Positions 14,645-18,886 of a stretch of 18,886 nt of DNA are shown here, in pieces. The stretch lies in contig PWWM01000170.1 in assembly GCA_003561495.1 (NCBI GenBank), positions 1-18,886 of the forward strand, in the 5' to 3' direction. Positions within the stretch are counted from its first letter, which is position 1, and each line of letters begins with the position of its first letter. A program made the translations under genes and the position numbers. Source of the DNA: Gammaproteobacteria bacterium. GTDB taxonomy: Bacteria > Pseudomonadota > Gammaproteobacteria > Xanthomonadales > Wenzhouxiangellaceae. Below the pieces are notes generated by a model. That model had not been told where the DNA came from, searched no databases, and saw only the letters and a program-made list of their open reading frames with translations.

Positions 14645-15808
14645 CTAAAAGGCATTCAGCCCAGTCAGCTCGCGACCGACCACGAGTTGATGCACGGTTT
14701 CCGTGCCTTCATAGGTGATCACCGACTCCAGGTTCAAGGCATGGCGAATGGCGACGTACTCAAGGGTGATACCCGAACCCCCGAGCAGATCCCGGCAATC
14801 GCGGGCAATATCCAGGGCCATGCGGACATTGTTCCACTTGGCCATGGAGATCTGGGTCGGGTGCACCCGTCCCTCGTCCTTGAGACGCCCGAGGCGCAGA
14901 CTCATCAACTGGGCCTGAGTGATACGCAGAGCCATATCGGCCAGGCGCAACTGCACGGCCTGATTGGCGGCCAGTGCGCGACCGAACAACTCACGCTCGG
15001 CGGTGTAGGCCAATGCCTCGGTCAGACAGGCGATGGCCGAACCAATCGGGCCCCAGGTAATCCCGTAGCGCGCCTGGCTCAAACATGACAGCGGGCCCTT
15101 GAGCCCCACGACCCCGGGCAGGCGATTGGCCTCCGGCACGCGCACGTTGTCGAAATACAGCTCGGAGGTGACCGAAGCGCGCAAAGACATCTTGGCATGA
15201 ATATCACGTGCCTGATAGCCATCGAAATCCTTTTCGACAATGAAACCCTGAATGCCGTCTTCGGTGCGTGCCCATACGATGGCGATGTCAGCGATGGTGC
15301 CATTGGTGATCCACATCTTGGCGCCATTCAGGATCCAGTCGTCCCCATCACGCCGGGCATGGGTTTTCATGTTGGCTGGATCGGAGCCGCCTTGTGGCTC
15401 GGTCAGGCCGAAACAACCGATCACCTTGCCGCCCGCCATGTCCGGAAGCCAGCGCTGCTTCTGCTCTTCGGAGCCAAAGGCATGAATGGGAAACATGCAC
15501 AGCGAAGATTGCACCGAGACGAAACTGCGCAGTCCGGAGTCGCCGCGCTCGAGTTCCTGACAGATCAGTCCGTAGCTGACCGCGTTGAGTCCCGCGCAAC
15601 CGTAGCCTTCCAGACTGGAGCCCAGCAGCCCCAGGTCGGCGATCTCTGGAATCAGTTCGTCCGGAAATCGCCCCTGGTCAAAGCATTCGGCCATCAGCGG
15701 CAAGGCACGGTCATCGACGAAACGGGCCACACTGTCACGAATCATCTGTTCTTCATCGGACAGCTGGCTGTTGATCTCGTAGAGATCGACAGGATTGAGG
15801 GATCGCAT
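14645..15808 (-). CDS. gcdH: Glutaryl-CoA dehydrogenase (acyl-CoA dehydrogenase family)
   Basis: A 387-aa flavoprotein of the acyl-CoA dehydrogenase family, closest in pattern to GcdH, which oxidises and decarboxylates glutaryl-CoA to crotonyl-CoA in lysine and tryptophan breakdown. GcdH-type marks are the segment GDSGLRSFVSVQSSL (89-103), whose Arg94 corresponds to the glutarate-binding arginine, then FGLTEPQGGSDPANMKT, MWITNGTIADIAIVWA, and the end YEGTETVHQLVVGRELTG with the catalytic Glu367. Length and the C-terminal LNAF are typical. Start ATG 15808-15806 is chosen over an in-frame GTG three codons earlier, as a weak GAGTG precedes the ATG by 6 bases. First gene of the unit with the fused E1; electrons would leave through electron-transfer flavoprotein. 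It is divergent from two cytochrome genes. Confidence 0.92.
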   Translation of the reverse strand: MRSLNPVDLYEINSQLSDEEQMIRDSVARFVDDRALPLMAECFDQGRFPDELIPEIADLGLLGSSLEGYGCAGLNAVSYGLICQELERGDSGLRSFVSVQSSLCMFPIHAFGSEEQKQRWLPDMAGGKVIGCFGLTEPQGGSDPANMKTHARRDGDDWILNGAKMWITNGTIADIAIVWARTEDGIQGFIVEKDFDGYQARDIHAKMSLRASVTSELYFDNVRVPEANRLPGVVGLKGPLSCLSQARYGITWGPIGSAIACLTEALAYTAERELFGRALAANQAVQLRLADMALRITQAQLMSLRLGRLKDEGRVHPTQISMAKWNNVRMALDIARDCRDLLGGSGITLEYVAIRHALNLESVITYEGTETVHQLVVGRELTGLNAF

Positions 15809-15867
15809 GGAAAACACTCGAGTCAGTGGTCGAATCTGCTATTTTAAGCGATCACCGGCCCGGCCAT

Positions 15868-15883
15868 GGAAAGAACTCTTTCC
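15868..15883. promoter_or_regulatory. 16-bp palindrome in the gcdH-cytochrome divergent region
   Basis: GGAAAGA-AC-TCTTTCC has perfect 7-bp arms around a 2-base centre. It lies in the 134-base region between the gcdH and cytochrome starts and overlaps the -35 area of the cytochrome promoter. That position is typical of an operator able to act on both directions; the regulator is unknown. Confidence 0.4.
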
Positions 15884-15908
15884 TCTGGATGACCGGCCTC
15901 GCTATAAT
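15880..15908 (+). promoter_or_regulatory. Promoter for the cytochrome c pair
   Basis: A perfect -10 TATAAT (15903-15908) lies 34 bases before the first cytochrome ATG. The best-placed -35 (TTCCTC, 15880-15885, 17-base spacer) is poor, so activation by a protein bound nearby is plausible. The -10 block GCTATAATAGC is almost symmetric and also offers TATTAT on the other strand. Confidence 0.55.
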
Positions 15909-15942
15909 AGCCAGCTTCACGATCCTTCAACGGCACAAATCA

Positions 15943-16263
15943 ATGCTGAATCGCTTGACAATCATTGGACTCCTTGGGCTGCTGGCGGTCCTGCCCGTAC
16001 AGGCTGAAATGCGCGGCGACCCCGAGGAAGGCCGGATCATTGCCTACACCTGCACCGGCTGTCATGGAATTCCGTTTCACGTCAATGTGTACCCGACCTA
16101 CTCGGTGCCGCGTATCGGCGGTCAGAGCTATGGCTACATTGTCTCCTCGCTCAAGGCCTACCGCTCCGGCGAGCGTCGCCATCCGACCATGGAGGCCCAG
16201 GCCAACACCTTGTCCGATCAAGACATTCATGATGTCGCCGCCTATTTCGTCACTCTGACCTAG
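15943..16263 (+). CDS. Exported monohaem cytochrome c, first of a pair
   Basis: A 106-aa small class I cytochrome c. The N-terminus MLNRLTIIGLLGLLAVLPVQA is a signal peptide with likely cleavage after Ala21, placing the protein in the periplasm. The haem-binding site is CTGCH (Cys37, Cys40, His41), and Met83 in HPTM is the likely second axial ligand. The later motif LSDQDIHDVAAYF is typical of cytochrome c4/c553-like domains. The stretch between CHG and PRIGGQ is unusual in having IPFHVNVYPTYSV in place of the common glycine-rich loop. The ATG at 15943 fits the signal peptide and the promoter; an upstream frame extension is not needed. The ribosome site is weak. Probable role is electron shuttling to a terminal oxidase or other acceptor, but the partner cannot be named. 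It is followed 8 bases later by a related gene. Confidence 0.85.
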   Translation: MLNRLTIIGLLGLLAVLPVQAEMRGDPEEGRIIAYTCTGCHGIPFHVNVYPTYSVPRIGGQSYGYIVSSLKAYRSGERRHPTMEAQANTLSDQDIHDVAAYFVTLT

Positions 16264-16271
16264 GAACAGCA

Positions 16272-16607
16272 ATGATACGCCTGATTGTCTTGATTGCTGC
16301 CGCGTGCCTGCTTCTGGTGGCCCTGAACGCCGAGGCCGGAAACCCCAACCGGGGCAAGGAACTGGCCGAACAAGTCTGTGCCTCCTGCCATGGCATGGAT
16401 GGCAACCTGGTGCTCGACGATGACTACCCGAAGCTGGGTGGCCAGCACGCCGATTACCTGGTCTTTGCCTTGAAAGCCTATCGCTCCGGTGACCGTGACA
16501 ACGACCTGATGTCGCCATTTGCCCAGGACCTCAGTGACCAGGACATCCGCGACCTGGCGGCCTGGTATTCCCGCCAGGAAGGATTGATCGACCTCAGGAT
16601 TCGTTAG
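16272..16607 (+). CDS. Exported monohaem cytochrome c, second of a pair
   Basis: A 111-aa periplasmic cytochrome c with signal peptide (MIRLIVLIAAACLLLVALNA, cleavage after AEA about residue 22), haem site CASCH (Cys36, Cys39, His40) and probable ligand Met80 in NDLMSPF. The pattern CHGMDG..YPKLGGQHADYLVFALKAYRSGDR and LSDQDIRDLAAWYS is that of a cytochrome c4 half-domain. It is clearly a relative of the preceding gene (shared LKAYRSG-x-R and LSDQDI-x-D-x-AA), so the pair looks like a split or duplicated version of the two-domain cytochrome c4. The ribosome site AGGA overlaps the stop codon of the first gene, 6 bases before this ATG, so the two are co-translated. It ends 64 bases before the convergent esterase gene; no clear terminator is visible in that gap. 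Confidence 0.87.
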   Translation: MIRLIVLIAAACLLLVALNAEAGNPNRGKELAEQVCASCHGMDGNLVLDDDYPKLGGQHADYLVFALKAYRSGDRDNDLMSPFAQDLSDQDIRDLAAWYSRQEGLIDLRIR

Positions 16608-16671
16608 TGGGCCATGCGGCTGATTGGGTAACGCTCAGAGCCACTGTGCTGTCGCAAATCAAGGCGCGTTT

Positions 16672-17718
16672 CTAGCGGGCCAACTGGTTCACCAGCCACG
16701 GTAGCGACTGGTCGAACCGCCAGTCGATGCCCGAGTGGCTGCCATCAAACTCTTCGAAATGATGCTCGATGCCGGCTGCGCACAAGCGTTCATGCAATTC
16801 GCGCGTGCCGTAATGGATGAAGTACTGGTCGCGGTTGCCGACGTCGATCCACAGGCCGGCCAGCGCGGAAAGCGCATCAGCACCCTGATCCACTCGTAAG
16901 GCCGGATCGAAGGCCAGCCACTGTTGCCAAACTGCCTTGTCGAGGCGACAGGTGTGCAGATCGAACGGCAGCCTGAGTCCCAGGGGTTGGTCCGGATCGG
17001 GCGAGTAACTGGCGGCCAGGCACAGGGTCATCAGGGTATGGAAATCCGCCCCGCCGGGTTGGCGATCACGCCAGAAGGTGCGAATGAAGTCCTCGATGTC
17101 TCCGTCATGTCGAGCCAGGACGTCACAACACATCGGAAAGTCCCGCAAGTAGACCCGGTCGAACCCGCAATCACCGGCATGACTGGCCACCGCGGCAAAC
17201 GTGCCCGGGTGGGCCATGGCAAGATGCAGGGCGCCGAAACCACCCGAAGATTTCCCGAACACGCCCCGCCCGGCTGCTTCCGGAATGGTCCGAAAATCTC
17301 TGTCAATGGCCGGAACCAGCTCTTCAAGCAGGAAATCGGCATAGTTCCCCATGGCCGGCGTGTTGACGTACTGATTGCCGCCCAGCGATGTATAGCAGTC
17401 GGGAAAGACCATGATGACCGGCGGCATGCGCTGCTCGGCAATCAGACGATCCAGACGCTCGGGCAGGTTTTCGCCGTGATTGCGCCAATTCACCTGCCCC
17501 GGCCCCGCATTGGTGTAGGCGGCCAGGCACCAAAGTACCGGATAACGGCGCTGGCCATCGTCATAGCCCGGCGGCAAATACACCGGGTGAGTGCGACGGA
17601 CGGGATCTTCGAGGGCATTGCCTGCAAGCAGCTTCGATTCGTGCCGATATTGGACCACCTTGCCAATCAGCGATGGCCGGCCGGGACGCAAAGCTCGTTT
17701 GTCACCCAAGTCGTTCAC
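16672..17718 (-). CDS. Esterase-D/antigen-85-family alpha/beta hydrolase
   Basis: A 348-aa putative esterase of the PF00756 type. Features are HPVYLPPGYDDGQRRYPVLW (44-63), the oxyanion-side region VIMVFPDCYTSLGGNQY (101-117), the nucleophile elbow GKSSGG with Ser157, and a C-terminal candidate histidine in GSHSGIDWRF (about 326-335) with an acidic residue in DVGNRDQYF. No signal peptide is seen, so it is probably cytoplasmic. The start is GTG 17718-17716: AGGTGG (17726-17731) lies 7 bases before it and overlaps the end region of the upstream dehydratase gene, 15 bases away, so the two are probably one operon. The substrate cannot be inferred; members include S-formylglutathione hydrolase, siderophore esterases and carbohydrate esterases. 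The linkage to a surface-sugar gene makes a carbohydrate or polysaccharide ester possible, which is inference. Confidence 0.78.
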   Translation of the reverse strand: MNDLGDKRALRPGRPSLIGKVVQYRHESKLLAGNALEDPVRRTHPVYLPPGYDDGQRRYPVLWCLAAYTNAGPGQVNWRNHGENLPERLDRLIAEQRMPPVIMVFPDCYTSLGGNQYVNTPAMGNYADFLLEELVPAIDRDFRTIPEAAGRGVFGKSSGGFGALHLAMAHPGTFAAVASHAGDCGFDRVYLRDFPMCCDVLARHDGDIEDFIRTFWRDRQPGGADFHTLMTLCLAASYSPDPDQPLGLRLPFDLHTCRLDKAVWQQWLAFDPALRVDQGADALSALAGLWIDVGNRDQYFIHYGTRELHERLCAAGIEHHFEEFDGSHSGIDWRFDQSLPWLVNQLAR

Positions 17719-17733
17719 GAAAGACCCACCTGA

Positions 17734-18886
17734 TCACCCGGCCAGCGGCATGACCTTGCGCTTGCGCGGCGGCAATTTGCCGATCTCCGGGACCAGCTCC
17801 AGCAAAATCGACCTGAGCTGGTCATTGTCATATCGGCGAACGGCTTGCTCGGCCCTTCCCAACCGCTCGACCATCCAGTCCAGGCTGACATCACCGCCGC
17901 GGGTGAGATAGATTTTTTCATGGGCCGTGCGCGCATAGGATTCATGGGCGTGAAACAGCTCCTCGAAAAGCTTCTCTCCCGGGCGCAGGCCGGTGTAGAC
18001 GATCTCGATATCGCGCCCCGGCTCCTTCCCGGCCAGGCGGATCAGTTGCTCGGCCAGGTAGCTGATGCGCACCGGCTCACCCATGTCGAGCACAAAGACC
18101 TCTCCCCCCTTGCCAAGCACGCCGGCCTGCAGGATCAACTGACCGGCCTCGGCGATGGTCATGAAATAGCGGGTGATCTCCGGATGGGTCACGGTGACCG
18201 GGCCGCCACGACGGATCTGCTCATTGAACAATGGAACAACCGAGCCCGTGGAATTGAGCACATTGCCGAATCGCACCGTGATGAAACGGGTCTGCGAATG
18301 GCGATTGAGGTGCTGACAGTACAACTCGGCGACTCGCTTGGTTGCACCCATGATGTTGCTGGGGTTGACCGCCTTGTCGGTGGAGATGAGGACAAAGGTC
18401 TCGACACCGAAGTGCGAGGCGGCATCGGCCACGCGGCGAGTACCAATGACGTTGTTGCGAAAAGCCTCACGCACCTGGTTCTGGAGCATCGGCAGGTGCT
18501 TGTAGGCGGCGGCATGAAAGACCACCTCGGGCCTGGAACGCTCCATCAGATTGTCAATTGTGGCCGAATCGCAAATATCGCCCAGCACAGTCTCGACGAT
18601 CAGCTCGCGAAACTCGCCCTTGAGCCGATAGTCGATCCGATAAAGGTTGTACTCGCTGTGATCAAGCACCACCAACGCGGCCGGATCCAGGCGCGCGATC
18701 TGCCGACACAGCTCGGCACCAATCGATCCACCGCCACCGGTGACCAGTACCCGTTTGCCGGTCAGGCCGGCACGAATGGATTCCCAGTCCAGCGACACGG
18801 GATCGCGACCGAGCAGATCATCGATGGCCACCGGCTTGAGATCGTCAAATCGGGTAAAGCTGCTGCCCAGTTCCTTGAGCGTCGGC
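17734..18886 (-). CDS. WbpM/CapD-like nucleotide-sugar 4,6-dehydratase, C-terminal part
   Basis: The frame is open to the right edge, so the gene begins outside; 383 residues are visible. They start in the segment before the catalytic domain (LKPVAIDDLLGRDPV) and contain the whole SDR domain: KRVLVTGGGGSIGAELCRQI (NAD-binding), HAAAYKHLPM, and STDKAVNPSNIMGATKR, where Met replaces the usual SDR tyrosine and Lys is kept, as in PglF/WbpM-type UDP-GlcNAc 4,6-dehydratases. VRFGNVLNSTGSVVPLF and GLRPGEKLFEEL are further family blocks. Full-length members carry four N-terminal membrane helices, which would be encoded beyond the window. It makes a 4-keto-6-deoxy sugar precursor for O-antigen, capsule or glycosylation. 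The C-terminus (PPRKRKVMPLAG) is short and basic. It precedes the esterase gene by 15 bases. Confidence 0.9.
   Translation of the reverse strand, partial: PTLKELGSSFTRFDDLKPVAIDDLLGRDPVSLDWESIRAGLTGKRVLVTGGGGSIGAELCRQIARLDPAALVVLDHSEYNLYRIDYRLKGEFRELIVETVLGDICDSATIDNLMERSRPEVVFHAAAYKHLPMLQNQVREAFRNNVIGTRRVADAASHFGVETFVLISTDKAVNPSNIMGATKRVAELYCQHLNRHSQTRFITVRFGNVLNSTGSVVPLFNEQIRRGGPVTVTHPEITRYFMTIAEAGQLILQAGVLGKGGEVFVLDMGEPVRISYLAEQLIRLAGKEPGRDIEIVYTGLRPGEKLFEELFHAHESYARTAHEKIYLTRGGDVSLDWMVERLGRAEQAVRRYDNDQLRSILLELVPEIGKLPPRKRKVMPLAG

Noticed and set aside
15841..15846. Minus-strand TAAAAT as a possible -10 for gcdH
   Set aside because: The spacing to the ATG is good, but the -35 region is GC-rich with no match (CCATGG). 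It was kept out of the features as too weak.
1..18886. CRISPR arrays, tRNA/rRNA genes, insertion sequences, phage genes or toxin-effector genes
   Set aside because: No regularly spaced repeats, transposase or integrase motifs, cloverleaf-like segments, or VgrG/PAAR/effector-immunity genes were recognised. Nearly all of the DNA is used by the listed genes.

Overview
The window reads as GC-rich chromosomal DNA of a gammaproteobacterium. Gene order and protein lengths match the Pseudomonas aeruginosa HSI-I type VI secretion (T6SS) locus closely, and the flanking genes (glutaryl-CoA dehydrogenase, small c-type cytochromes, a WbpM-like sugar dehydratase) suit an aerobic or marine-type gammaproteobacterium. 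I cannot fix the genus from sequence alone. Coding density is very high: no gap between genes exceeds about 210 bases, so there is no long unexplained stretch.

Layout. (1) 1-1719, minus strand: tssA-tssB-tssC, with tssC running off the left edge. These encode the baseplate/cap protein TssA and the contractile sheath. (2) 1720-2195: a divergent promoter region and an 88-codon plus-strand gene of unknown function, which lies where HSI-I carries the kinase gene ppkA. (3) 2147-12213, minus strand: tagH(fha)-tssJ-[36-codon ORF]-tssK-tssL-tssM-tagF-pppA, reading right to left. This codes for the membrane complex (TssJLM), the baseplate-to-membrane connector (TssK) and a post-translational control module (FHA protein, TagF, PP2C phosphatase). 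(4) 12365-15808, minus strand: a two-gene metabolic unit, glutaryl-CoA dehydrogenase followed by a fused alpha/beta 2-oxoacid dehydrogenase E1. (5) 15943-16607, plus strand: two consecutive exported monohaem cytochromes c, divergent from gcdH. (6) 16672-18886, minus strand: a WbpM/CapD-like nucleotide-sugar dehydratase (5' end outside the window) followed by an esterase-D-family hydrolase.

How the genes work together. TssJ (outer-membrane lipoprotein), TssM and TssL (inner membrane) would form the trans-envelope complex. TssK docks the baseplate, TssA primes tail assembly and TssBC forms the sheath. Phosphorylated TagH would promote assembly; PppA would dephosphorylate it and TagF would repress the system independently. 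No kinase, Hcp, VgrG, PAAR, ClpV or effector gene lies in the window.

The most unusual points are the 36-codon ORF that fills the tssJ-tssK gap exactly and shares TGATG junctions with both neighbours; the unknown 88-aa gene overlapping the end of pppA; terminator-like and stem-loop elements at tagH/tssJ and tssA/tssB; palindromes in the tagH and gcdH/cytochrome promoter regions; and a fused E1 beside glutaryl-CoA dehydrogenase. I did not see a clearly new large system.
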